Notes under the pieces: generated by a model
What the model saw: the letters and a program-made list of their open reading frames with translations, nothing else
What the model was told of the DNA's origin: nothing
The model's database searches: none
Assembly: GCA_030747595.1 (NCBI GenBank)
Contig: JASLKK010000007.1
Span: 62,001 to 126,000, forward strand
Reading direction: 5' to 3'
Length of the DNA stretch: 64,000 nucleotides
Origin: Acidimicrobiales bacterium
Lineage (GTDB): Bacteria; Actinomycetota; Acidimicrobiia; Acidimicrobiales; MedAcidi-G1
Translations under genes and position numbers: made by a program
In this document: in pieces, positions 23,657 through 31,351 of the stretch
Numbering within the stretch: position 1 is the first letter of the stretch
Layout of the letters: each line of letters begins with the position of its first letter

Positions 23657-25342
23657 TCAGTGCCTCGCCGGGTGGCGGGACCACCACCAGTCCACGAGCG
23701 TGGCCGCCGCTTCCGGATCGACAACGCCGTAGGCCGCGACCATGACCCGACCGAACTCCCGCCACGTATCGGAAGCCGCAGGTGCCCCGGAGGAACGGTG
23801 CAGCGTTCGGGCTAGCGCCGTCCCTTCGTTCCAGGCCCCAGCATCGGTCGGCAGCGGAAGGTCGGAGACCTGGGCGGCCGAGAGCCGGAGCCGACCAGAG
23901 GACCGGGCCGCCCCGAGGAATCGGCGGACGGCAAGGGCGGTGATCGACGGTGCCGACAACGCTGCCGCCAGTCGCCACAACACCTCGAGGTCGACCTCCC
24001 GGCTCCTACCGTCCGGCTCGACGACGATCAGCGGGGTGACGGGCACGAGATCGCCCGTCTGGTCAACAACCACCTCGACCACGGCGGTCTGAGAAGCCAC
24101 CAACAGCTTGGGTCGGCGACGCTCAGCGAACCATCGTCCAACCTCGGGATCACCGGCGGTCACGGCATCGAGATCAACCACCGGCGCCTGCCAACGGCGG
24201 CCGTCAAAACGGCAGGGCCGATCTCCCCAACGAAGGTGTAGGGGATCTACCGACCCCGTGGTCACCATCGACGGGCGCGGGTCATCCGGACCGGATCGCT
24301 CGACGACGCCGGCCACCAACCCGTAGAAGTGCTGCCGGAAACCCGCTGTTACCGCGCCCATGGTCCCGATGGAGCCGCCCGTCGTAGTCCCGCCGCCGGA
24401 CGGCACCCCCGGAGGTACACCGAGCACACTGGCCAGCACTCCGCCCCACGTCTCACCCACGGCGGGTTCCGGCGACCGGCCGGCGATGACTACCTCCCGA
24501 TCCACGAACACCTTCACGGGTGCCTCGACGCGGGGGCTACGCCGGCAGGGAGACCGTTCGACCACCGGGGCACAGACCTCGGCATGGCCAGCGAACACCT
24601 CCGAGCGGTCCCACCAAATCCCGGCCAGCCGGGCCGTCGAGATGACGAGATCACGGACCGGTCCCGCATCACGGGCGGCCAGCACCGACTGGGGCTGGAT
24701 CAGCACCATCCGTCCACCGTCGGCCAACAGTTCTAGACCGGCAGCCAGGAACAACCAGGCCACGTCGGTGTAGGCGGCGACCAGTCCCGGAAACCGATAC
24801 CGGAGCCGTTCCCGGTCAGCGGCAGACACAACAGTGGACGCCCGGAGCTGACCCAGAAACGGAGGATTGCCCACCACGGCATCGAACCCGGTGGTAGCAC
24901 CTCCGCCGGGACATCCAGCCCAGACGTCACGACCGTGGTGGAGCGGATCGCCGACCACCACCCCCTCAACCTGACCGGGCTCGATGCCCGCCCACGTCGC
25001 CAGAAGGCGGCGGGTCACCTCAACCGATGTTGGGTCGATGTCGGCGCCAAACAGGTGGCGCCGAACCACGGTGGCCGGATCAGCGACCCCCTGATCTACG
25101 AGAAGCCGGCCGGCGGCCAGCAGAAACACCCCGGCCCCACACGCCGGGTCGGCCACAGTGCCGGCTGTTGAACCGTTCGTGGGAACGAGCGCGAGCGCTG
25201 TTAGTCGTTCGGCTATGTCAGATGGCGTGAAGAAAACACCACGCTCGCGACGGTCATCGACCCGCTGCAGGTCGGCCGCCAGGACGGCGGCCAGATCATC
25301 GACCTCGTGGGAGGTCAGGCTGCGTCGGCGGCCGGGTCCCAC
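23657..25342 (-). CDS. N6-adenine DNA methyltransferase (orphan, Eco57I/type IIG-like)
   Basis: 561-residue DNA methylase. Residues ~34-40 RGVFFTP and the SAM loop DPACGAGVFLLAA (motif I) are followed by the catalytic NPPF in AVVGNPPFLGQ (motif IV, gamma-class order). GGRMVLIQP follows, then a long C-terminal part that probably holds target recognition (~340-520). No nuclease motif or neighbouring restriction gene is visible, so it looks like a solitary regulatory or protective methylase. The GTG start at 25342 lies inside the 3' end of the helicase gene (28-bp overlap), implying co-transcription. The 561-residue length is shorter than complete type IIG enzymes. Base use resembles the neighbours, so recent transfer is not obvious. 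Confidence 0.83.
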   Translation of the reverse strand: MGPGRRRSLTSHEVDDLAAVLAADLQRVDDRRERGVFFTPSDIAERLTALALVPTNGSTAGTVADPACGAGVFLLAAGRLLVDQGVADPATVVRRHLFGADIDPTSVEVTRRLLATWAGIEPGQVEGVVVGDPLHHGRDVWAGCPGGGATTGFDAVVGNPPFLGQLRASTVVSAADRERLRYRFPGLVAAYTDVAWLFLAAGLELLADGGRMVLIQPQSVLAARDAGPVRDLVISTARLAGIWWDRSEVFAGHAEVCAPVVERSPCRRSPRVEAPVKVFVDREVVIAGRSPEPAVGETWGGVLASVLGVPPGVPSGGGTTTGGSIGTMGAVTAGFRQHFYGLVAGVVERSGPDDPRPSMVTTGSVDPLHLRWGDRPCRFDGRRWQAPVVDLDAVTAGDPEVGRWFAERRRPKLLVASQTAVVEVVVDQTGDLVPVTPLIVVEPDGRSREVDLEVLWRLAAALSAPSITALAVRRFLGAARSSGRLRLSAAQVSDLPLPTDAGAWNEGTALARTLHRSSGAPAASDTWREFGRVMVAAYGVVDPEAAATLVDWWWSRHPARH

Positions 25343-26481
25343 GCCATCAGGTCATCGAGCCGCTCGTCGTTGGAGTACACCTCGACGATCGGCTGCTTCA
25401 TTCCGAGGCGGCGTAGCAGCTTGCGGACCTCGAGTTCCTCGTTCCAGAGCACGAGGCTGACCACCACGCCGGACTCGCCGGCCCGGGCGGTCCGACCCGA
25501 CCGGTGGAGGTATGTCTTGGCATCGGACGGCGGGTCGTAGTGGATCACCACATCGACATCATCCACGTGAATGCCGCGGGCAGCCACGTCGGTGGCAACC
25601 AGGCACTTGATCCTGCCGCCGGTGAAGTCCGCTAACGCCTTCTCCCGCTGAGCCTGACGGAGATCGCCGTGAATCGGTGCCGCGTCCACCCCAGCGTCCA
25701 CAAGCTTTGCAGCCAACTTGTCGGCACCCCACTTGGTACGGGAGAAGACGATCGTCCGCTTCGATGCCTCAATGATCCGAGCCGCCACCCGTATCCGGTC
25801 CATCTCGTGGACGGTGAGGAAGCGGTGCTCCATCTCGGCAACGGTGACCTCCCGCGACGCCACCTCGTGGGTCACCGGATCGGTCTGGTATCGGGCGATG
25901 AGCGCGCCGACCATACCGTCCAAGGTCGCTGAGAAGAGCAGCGTCTGGTGCTCTTTCTCGGCCCGCCGAAGGATCCATTCGACCTGGGGCATGAACCCCA
26001 TGTCGGCCATGCGGTCGGCCTCGTCGATGACGACGCCGGCCAGGTCGACCACCGAAAGCTCCTCCTGCTGGATGAGGTCGATCATGCGACCCGGGGTGGC
26101 GACCACAAAGTCGACTCCACTGGTAAGCGCTGCAATCTGCTTCTCGATCGGGGTGCCGCCGTAGATGGCCTCGATACGAAGCCCACGAACCTCGGCCAGG
26201 GGCTCAAGATCTTTGCAGACCTGAACAGCCAACTCGCGAGTAGGCACAAGGACCAGGCCGGTAGGCCGCTTCGGGTTTCCTCGGGGCAGTCGCTGGATCA
26301 GCGGGATGCCGAAGGCCAGGGTCTTGCCCGAGCCGGTCTTAGCCTTTCCGCAGACATCCCGTCCGGCGAGGCCGTCGGGGATGGTCAGCGACTGAATATC
26401 GAACGGGGTGGTTATGCCCCGCTCGGAGAGGACTTCGACCAGGTCCTGGTCAATGCCCAGATCGGCGAACTGGATCGTCAT
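25315..26481 (-). CDS. DEAD-box RNA helicase (RhlE-like)
   Basis: 388-residue helicase core with almost no C-terminal tail. The ordered motifs are FDIQSLTIP (Q motif), AKTGSGKT (I), PTRELAVQ (Ia), ATPGRMIDL (Ib), DEAD (II), SAT (III), [11 protein letters not shown] (V) and [10 protein letters not shown] (VI). Such minimal enzymes remodel structured RNA or ribosome precursors in the cytoplasm. The 191-bp leader before ATG 26481 holds no gene. The overlapping methylase gene lies downstream. Confidence 0.93.
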   Translation of the reverse strand: MTIQFADLGIDQDLVEVLSERGITTPFDIQSLTIPDGLAGRDVCGKAKTGSGKTLAFGIPLIQRLPRGNPKRPTGLVLVPTRELAVQVCKDLEPLAEVRGLRIEAIYGGTPIEKQIAALTSGVDFVVATPGRMIDLIQQEELSVVDLAGVVIDEADRMADMGFMPQVEWILRRAEKEHQTLLFSATLDGMVGALIARYQTDPVTHEVASREVTVAEMEHRFLTVHEMDRIRVAARIIEASKRTIVFSRTKWGADKLAAKLVDAGVDAAPIHGDLRQAQREKALADFTGGRIKCLVATDVAARGIHVDDVDVVIHYDPPSDAKTYLHRSGRTARAGESGVVVSLVLWNEELEVRKLLRRLGMKQPIVEVYSNDERLDDLMAWDPAADAA

Positions 26482-26672
26482 GGTGAACCTGTGCTTCCCG
26501 ACGGCTGTGCCGCCGTGTCGTCACCCGCTCCTTGGCGGGTCCGCCACCACTCTTCCCGGGTGACGAGACCGTCAGGGGTCGGCGTACAAGCGGCCGACGG
26601 ACCCCGACGGGTATCGCCAGCCTACCGGCGAGTGCCTCCAACCCTGAGATTCGAGGCGCCACCTACCGGTCG

Positions 26673-26939
26673 TCAGGTAGGACGGACCCGACCGTCGCTT
26701 ACGTCCACGCCCTCGGCAGCCAGAAGGCGGGCCTGTTCGACCTCGTGGCCGGGCACCAACCGACCCGTTGAGGTCACAACACGCCACCAGTGGTGCCCGC
26801 CGTAGTCCCGCAGGAACCGGCCGACGGCCCGGTGAGCACCCGGATGGCCGGCCTCGGCGGCAACTTCACCGTAGGTCACGACCTCGCCGTCACAGAGCGC
26901 GGCGAGCACAGTGGCGACGTCGGTCTCAAACGGTGTCAT
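26673..26939 (-). CDS. alkyltransferase-like protein (ATL, MGMT family)
   Basis: 88-residue stand-alone MGMT DNA-binding domain. It has the TYGEVAAEAGHPGAHRAVGR helix region and HHWWRVVTSTGRL where active O6-alkylguanine transferases have PCHRV. The acceptor Cys is therefore replaced by Trp, as in ATL proteins, which flip and bind O6-alkylguanine and recruit nucleotide excision repair. The start at ATG 26939 is preferred to a longer frame that would overlap the cyclase gene, because ATL proteins begin with F...V...I/L at this point. It is 37 bp downstream of the cyclase gene, probably in the same operon. Confidence 0.85.
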   Translation of the reverse strand: MTPFETDVATVLAALCDGEVVTYGEVAAEAGHPGAHRAVGRFLRDYGGHHWWRVVTSTGRLVPGHEVEQARLLAAEGVDVSDGRVRPT

Positions 26940-26976
26940 GGAACAGGGTTCATGGAACCGGATCCCTCCAAGGTGG

Positions 26977-27534
26977 TCAGTACCAACCGCCACCGGATCC
27001 GTGGGCGTCTCCGCCCAACGGCACCAGCCGGACAACGTCGATCCCCTTCTCGAACCCCTTGATCTGCTGCCTAATGAACGCCTGTTCCTCGACGTTTGTC
27101 ATCAGCGGGGTGACAGTTCCCTTTTCGGCCAGCACCTGGTGGGCTTCGGCGAGGTCGCAGAGCCGGGATGCCAGATTGACTGCCGGCCCGACGTAGTCGT
27201 CGCCGCCAATGAGCATGACTGGACCCCGGGCGATGCCGGCCCGCATGGGCAACGGAGAGTTCGCCTCATCGATCAGGACCTCGATGTCAACCACAGCCTC
27301 AACCAGGTCCTCCGGTTCGACGCCGACCATCATGACCCCGTCACCCAACCACTTAGCGAGTCGTACCCCCCGTTCAGATGCCACCTGTCGTACGACGGCC
27401 CGGAACGCGGTCACCACGTCGAATGCCGCGACGTCACCCTCTTGATCCGTGAAGGCCGTGAAGTTGCACAGGTCGAGGAATGAGAACGTGCGGTCGATCC
27501 TCTTGATGGGGCGTCGGATCATCTCCCCGGTCAT
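26977..27534 (-). CDS. class III adenylate/guanylate cyclase, single catalytic domain
   Basis: 185-residue protein consisting only of a class III nucleotide cyclase domain. Metal ligands appear in FLDLCNFTAFTD (Asp21) and KWLGDGV (Asp65), and the transition-state Asn and Arg in VNLASRLCDLA. Lys61 may be the base-recognising residue. All key residues are present, so activity as a homodimer is plausible. ATP versus GTP preference is uncertain. No sensor or membrane domain is attached. Its ATG overlaps the lgt stop by 4 bp (ATGA), so it is co-translated with the lipoprotein enzyme. Confidence 0.85.
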   Translation of the reverse strand: MTGEMIRRPIKRIDRTFSFLDLCNFTAFTDQEGDVAAFDVVTAFRAVVRQVASERGVRLAKWLGDGVMMVGVEPEDLVEAVVDIEVLIDEANSPLPMRAGIARGPVMLIGGDDYVGPAVNLASRLCDLAEAHQVLAEKGTVTPLMTNVEEQAFIRQQIKGFEKGIDVVRLVPLGGDAHGSGGGWY

Positions 27535-28343
27535 CGATCCCCCACCTCCATGGGCGCTAGGTCGGCCGGAATCCGGCCCCGCCAGGCCACCAGACCACCG
27601 ATGAGGATGGCCGCGAGGGCCATCCAGACATTGACCCTGACCCCAACCACCAGCGAGGCGACATCGCTACGGAGCATCTCCACCCAGAGTCGGCCCAGGC
27701 CGTAGCCACATACCCATAGACCGGTCACGTACCCCGGGCGAAGCACCCCACGTCGTTCGACCCTGACCAGCACCATGGCGAGGGCCACGTTCCACAGGCC
27801 CTCGTAGAGGAAGGTCGGATGAAAGGTCGGCGAAGCTGCGTATTCAGAGGGTCGGTGCATGGCATCGATCTCGAGTGCCCACGGAAGGTCACTGGGACGG
27901 CCGAACACCTCTTGGTTGAACCAGTTCCCCCAGCGGCCGATGGCCTGGGCCAACGGGATGGTGGGCACCATCACGTCCATCGCGGCGGACATGGTCAGCC
28001 CCCGCCGCCGGGCCACCAGCGTTCCGACGAGCACACCGGCCATCAGGCCGCCGGGAATCCCGAGACCACCCTGCCAGAGGGCCGGCACGTCCTCCCATCG
28101 TCCACGGAACGACCGCCAGTCCGTGGCCACGTGGTACAGCCGGGATCCAACGAGGCCCGCCGGAATGGCCCACATCGAAATCGAGGCGATGGTCTCCGCA
28201 TTGCCACCACGCGCCGCGTACCGACGTTGGCTCCAGGTCACGGCGGCGAACGCCCCGAGGGCGATCATCAGCCCATAGGCCTGCAACTCCAACGGCCCGA
28301 TGGACAGGGAGTTGACCGACGGGCTGGGGATCGAGGCAAACAC
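27531..28343 (-). CDS. lgt: prolipoprotein diacylglyceryl transferase
   Basis: 270-residue integral membrane enzyme that adds diacylglycerol from phosphatidylglycerol to the lipobox Cys of prelipoproteins. About seven membrane helices are visible. The Lgt signature GRWGNWFNQEVFG is near 137-149, with the essential Arg of GSRLYHV (~67-73) and the conserved LYEGLWN. The size is normal for actinobacterial Lgt cores. It is preceded after 14 bp by an acyl-CoA dehydrogenase gene and overlaps the cyclase gene. At least one substrate, the serine hydrolase lipoprotein, is encoded in this window. Confidence 0.93.
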   Translation of the reverse strand: MFASIPSPSVNSLSIGPLELQAYGLMIALGAFAAVTWSQRRYAARGGNAETIASISMWAIPAGLVGSRLYHVATDWRSFRGRWEDVPALWQGGLGIPGGLMAGVLVGTLVARRRGLTMSAAMDVMVPTIPLAQAIGRWGNWFNQEVFGRPSDLPWALEIDAMHRPSEYAASPTFHPTFLYEGLWNVALAMVLVRVERRGVLRPGYVTGLWVCGYGLGRLWVEMLRSDVASLVVGVRVNVWMALAAILIGGLVAWRGRIPADLAPMEVGDR

Positions 28344-28357
28344 CTGTGATCCTCCAG

Positions 28358-30166
28358 TCAGGCAGAGAATGCGTCAGCAGGAATCTCGAACAGGTCGGCC
28401 TTGCCGGCCATCACCGCTCCCATCTGTGCGCGCGCTATCGGCAGGAGTTGTTCGGCGTAGAAGCGGGCGGCCACCACCTTGGTGCCAAGGTGGGTGGCAT
28501 CGCCTTCGCCGGCGTCGATTCGACGCTGTGCTCCCAGGGCCAGACGGGCCAGCAGCCATCCGCCGACCAGTTGTCCGAACATCCGGAGATACGGCGTCGC
28601 TCCGGCCATGGCGTCGTTGGGGTCGTTTAGTCCGTTGGCCACCAACCATCTGGTTGCCTCCTCCGTGGCGGCCAGAGCATCGGCTAGGCCCTTGCGGATT
28701 GAGGCGAATGTCTCGCCGGCGGCGGCCAACTCGATGTCGAGACCGGCGATCTCGGCCAGCAGGTCGACCATGACGGCCCCACCGTTCATAGCTAGCTTGC
28801 GACCCACCAGGTCCATGGCCTGAATCCCGTTTGTGCCCTCGTAGATAGGCGAGATCCGTGAATCGCGCCAGTGCTGGGCAGCCCCGGTTTCTTCGATGTA
28901 GCCGTATCCGCCGTGGACCTGGATGCCCAGCGACGACATCTCGACGCCCACGTCGGTGCACCACGCCTTGGAGATCGGTGTGAGCAGCTCAGCACGGTCT
29001 GACGCCGCTTGACGAACGTCGGAGTCGGGGTGACGGGCGGCCACGTCGAGTGATGCGGCATTGAGGTACAGCAGGCAACGCATGGCGTCGGTGTAGGCCC
29101 TCATGGTGAGCAGCATCCGACGGACGTCGGCGTGGTCCACGATGGCCGACTGCTCGCCGGCCGGTGCACCAATGGCCCGACCCTGCTGTCGCTCAATGGC
29201 GTAGTCGGCAGCCTGCTGGAGGGCACGTTCGGTGACGGCCAGGCCTTCGACACCCACGCCTAGCCGGGCGTTGTTCATCATCTTGAACATGTAGCGCATG
29301 CCCTGGTGTTCCTCGCCAATGAGGAAGCCAACGGCACCGTCACCCCCATCACCGTACGAAAGGACGCAGGTCGGACTGGCGTGCAGACCCAGCTTGTGTT
29401 CTACGGACAAGCATCGGTAGTCGTTTCGCTCGCCGAGGCTGCCGTCGTCGTTCACGAGGTACTTGGGAACGATGAACAGCGAGATTCCCTTGGTTCCCGG
29501 GGGGCTGTCGGGTGTGCGGGCCAGCACCAGTTGGATGATGTTCTCAGTCATTTCATGCTCGCCGAAGGTGATGAAGATCTTGGTTCCAAAGATCCGGTAC
29601 GACCCGTCGTCGGCAGGTACGGCCCGAGAGGTCAACGCCCCGACGTCGGAACCGGCCTGAGGCTCGGTCAGGTTCATGGTCCCCGACCACTCGGCGGTCA
29701 CCATCTTCGGGAGGTAGGTCTCCTTCTGTCCCTCGTCAGCGAACGAGTGCAAGGCGTCTAGCGCTCCGACGGTCAGCATGGGCCCCATGGACCATGCCCG
29801 TGAGGCCGTGGCGAGCAGTTCGGTCAGGACAGTCTGCACGGAGCCCGGAAAGCCGCCGCCGCCATAGTCCGGGTCCTGGGAGATCGCCGCCCAGCCGGAC
29901 TCGACGAACTTGTCCCACGCCGTGCCGAAGGCTTCAGGCGCGGAAACCACCCCGTCGGTCACCGAGCAACCTTCCTCGTCGCCGATCCGGTTGACTGGGG
30001 CCACCACCTCGGCCACGAATCGGCCCAGTTCGTCGAGCACCCCGTCGACCGTCTCGGGGTCGACGTGTTCGTAGCCCGGCAAGTCGCAGATTGTGGCGAG
30101 ATCACTGATCTCGGCCAATACGAGGCGGATGTCGTCCAACGGCGGTCGGTAGTCACTCATGACCAT
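28358..30166 (-). CDS. acyl-CoA dehydrogenase, large (DmdC-like) type
   Basis: 602-residue flavoprotein, longer than the ~380 residues of simple acyl-CoA dehydrogenases. It carries the extra C-terminal domain of the family containing 3-methylmercaptopropionyl-CoA dehydrogenase DmdC. Features are MNLTEPQAGSDVGALTSRA (FAD/substrate loop), GTKIFITFGEHEMTENI, EHKLGLHASPTCVL and the catalytic Glu in ISPIYEGTNGIQAMDL. An acyl-CoA is oxidised to 2-enoyl-CoA with electron-transfer flavoprotein as acceptor. The substrate is not determinable; no dmdB or dmdD is nearby. ATG 30166 or ATG 30160 may be the start. Confidence 0.88.
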   Translation of the reverse strand: MVMSDYRPPLDDIRLVLAEISDLATICDLPGYEHVDPETVDGVLDELGRFVAEVVAPVNRIGDEEGCSVTDGVVSAPEAFGTAWDKFVESGWAAISQDPDYGGGGFPGSVQTVLTELLATASRAWSMGPMLTVGALDALHSFADEGQKETYLPKMVTAEWSGTMNLTEPQAGSDVGALTSRAVPADDGSYRIFGTKIFITFGEHEMTENIIQLVLARTPDSPPGTKGISLFIVPKYLVNDDGSLGERNDYRCLSVEHKLGLHASPTCVLSYGDGGDGAVGFLIGEEHQGMRYMFKMMNNARLGVGVEGLAVTERALQQAADYAIERQQGRAIGAPAGEQSAIVDHADVRRMLLTMRAYTDAMRCLLYLNAASLDVAARHPDSDVRQAASDRAELLTPISKAWCTDVGVEMSSLGIQVHGGYGYIEETGAAQHWRDSRISPIYEGTNGIQAMDLVGRKLAMNGGAVMVDLLAEIAGLDIELAAAGETFASIRKGLADALAATEEATRWLVANGLNDPNDAMAGATPYLRMFGQLVGGWLLARLALGAQRRIDAGEGDATHLGTKVVAARFYAEQLLPIARAQMGAVMAGKADLFEIPADAFSA

Positions 30167-30252
30167 GAACCTACCGTCCGGTCACCTGACCGACCCGAGT
30201 GGGCCAGCCTCCGGCAGGCACCTCCGGGATTGCCGCGACTACCTTCCGCGAC

Positions 30253-30708
30253 ATGTCCGACGCTCCGACCGCCATAGCCAACCTCCTGTACCGGTACGCC
30301 GAGTTGATGGACGCTGGCCGGCTCGACGAGTGCGTCGACCTGTTCACCCATGCCCGCGTACTGCTGGGCGACCCGGCCAACGACGACACCCCGATCGTGG
30401 ACCGCGACGGCCTGGCTGCCGTATGGCAGTCAATGGTCCGCCTCCACGGGGACGGGACACCGCGGACCCGCCATCTGGTGGCCACGCCGATCATCGAGGT
30501 AGCCGATGATGAGATGAAGGCGACGTGCCGGAGCACCTACACGGTGTTCCAGCAGGTCGGCGACGGGCCGCTCCAGCCGATCATCACCGGTCGGTACCAC
30601 GACCGATTCGAGTTGGTCGACGGAGCCTGGCAGTTCGCTGAACGGGCCTACCTGATGGACCTCACCGGAGACCTCTCAAGCCACCTCATGGGCGGGCTCG
30701 GCACCTGA
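30253..30708 (+). CDS. SnoaL/NTF2-like protein
   Basis: 151-residue single-domain protein with NTF2-like fold features: an N-terminal helix region (IANLLYRYAELMDAGRLDEC), VDLFTHARVLLGD and the C-terminal strand pair GRYHDRFELVDGAWQFAER. Related proteins are small cyclases, isomerases or ring-hydroxylating dioxygenase beta-like subunits, so the function is open. ATG 30253 is taken because the earlier in-frame GTG lacks a ribosome site and family similarity starts here. The 3' end overlaps the convergent thymidine kinase gene by 33 bp. Confidence 0.78.
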   Translation: MSDAPTAIANLLYRYAELMDAGRLDECVDLFTHARVLLGDPANDDTPIVDRDGLAAVWQSMVRLHGDGTPRTRHLVATPIIEVADDEMKATCRSTYTVFQQVGDGPLQPIITGRYHDRFELVDGAWQFAERAYLMDLTGDLSSHLMGGLGT

Positions 30709-31323
30709 GTCCAGGAGCGATCCGGCCTGGCCCCGGACACCGGAGTCGCCCGCCGTCCAGTGCCGGCGGCACCGGAGTTCGTAGGTGACGACGTGGTCCT
30801 CGGGATCGTCCACCACGAACAGCGCTCCGTCGTAGACCTGCACCCCGTCCACTAGGCGGGCGTTGTGGGTGGCCCGCTCACCACACCAGCACCGGGCCTC
30901 GACCTGGACCTCAACCCGCTCATCAGCCACCTCGAGGAGCCGGCGGGTACCGTCGAACAGTTGACCCTGAAAGCTGGTGAGCAACCCGAAGGCGAAGACG
31001 TCAGCACCTAGGTCGTCGACAATGCGGGCTAACTGGTCGATCTGACTCGGAAGGTAGAACTGGGCCTCATCGCAGACCAAATAGTCGATACGTCCTCGTC
31101 GGGAAGCCGCTGCCAGGGCCATCTCGAACAGGTCTAGGCGAGGACCAACCTCCACAGCGTCAGCGGACACTCCAAGGGCGCTGGACACCCGACCGTCTGC
31201 CCGGTCCAGCTGACTACACAGGATTCCCTGAAGGCCCCGCTCTCGCAGGTTGTGGTGGATCTGCAGGGCCAGCGTGCTCTTGCCGGACCCCATCGTCCCG
31301 AAGGAGAAGCGAAGAATCGCCAT
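30676..31323 (-). CDS. tdk: thymidine kinase (type II)
   Basis: 215-residue TK1-like kinase phosphorylating thymidine for dTTP salvage. P-loop GTMGSGKS is at 9-16, DEAQFY follows (Walker B and catalytic Glu), and LLTSFQGQLFDG is the substrate-side segment. Two half zinc sites are CWCGERATHNARL and YELRCRRHW. The start is ATG 31323, where the N-terminal strand precedes the P-loop; a longer frame upstream only reads through nrdJ. It lies 28 bp after nrdJ, forming a nucleotide-metabolism operon. The tail of ~20 residues overlaps the SnoaL-like gene. Confidence 0.92.
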   Translation of the reverse strand: MAILRFSFGTMGSGKSTLALQIHHNLRERGLQGILCSQLDRADGRVSSALGVSADAVEVGPRLDLFEMALAAASRRGRIDYLVCDEAQFYLPSQIDQLARIVDDLGADVFAFGLLTSFQGQLFDGTRRLLEVADERVEVQVEARCWCGERATHNARLVDGVQVYDGALFVVDDPEDHVVTYELRCRRHWTAGDSGVRGQAGSLLDSGAEPAHEVA

Positions 31324-31351
31324 CAGTAACGGCCCTCGAGGGGACTTGGGA

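Noticed and set aside
23401-23724. Long N-terminal extension of metX
   Set aside because: It runs through the riboswitch and the methylase 3' end. ATG 23400 has a good ribosome site and fits the family length.
26482-26672. 191-bp gap before the DEAD-box helicase as an RNA gene or small ORF
   Set aside because: No tRNA-like fold, terminator or plausible coding frame was recognisable. It is treated as leader or promoter sequence.
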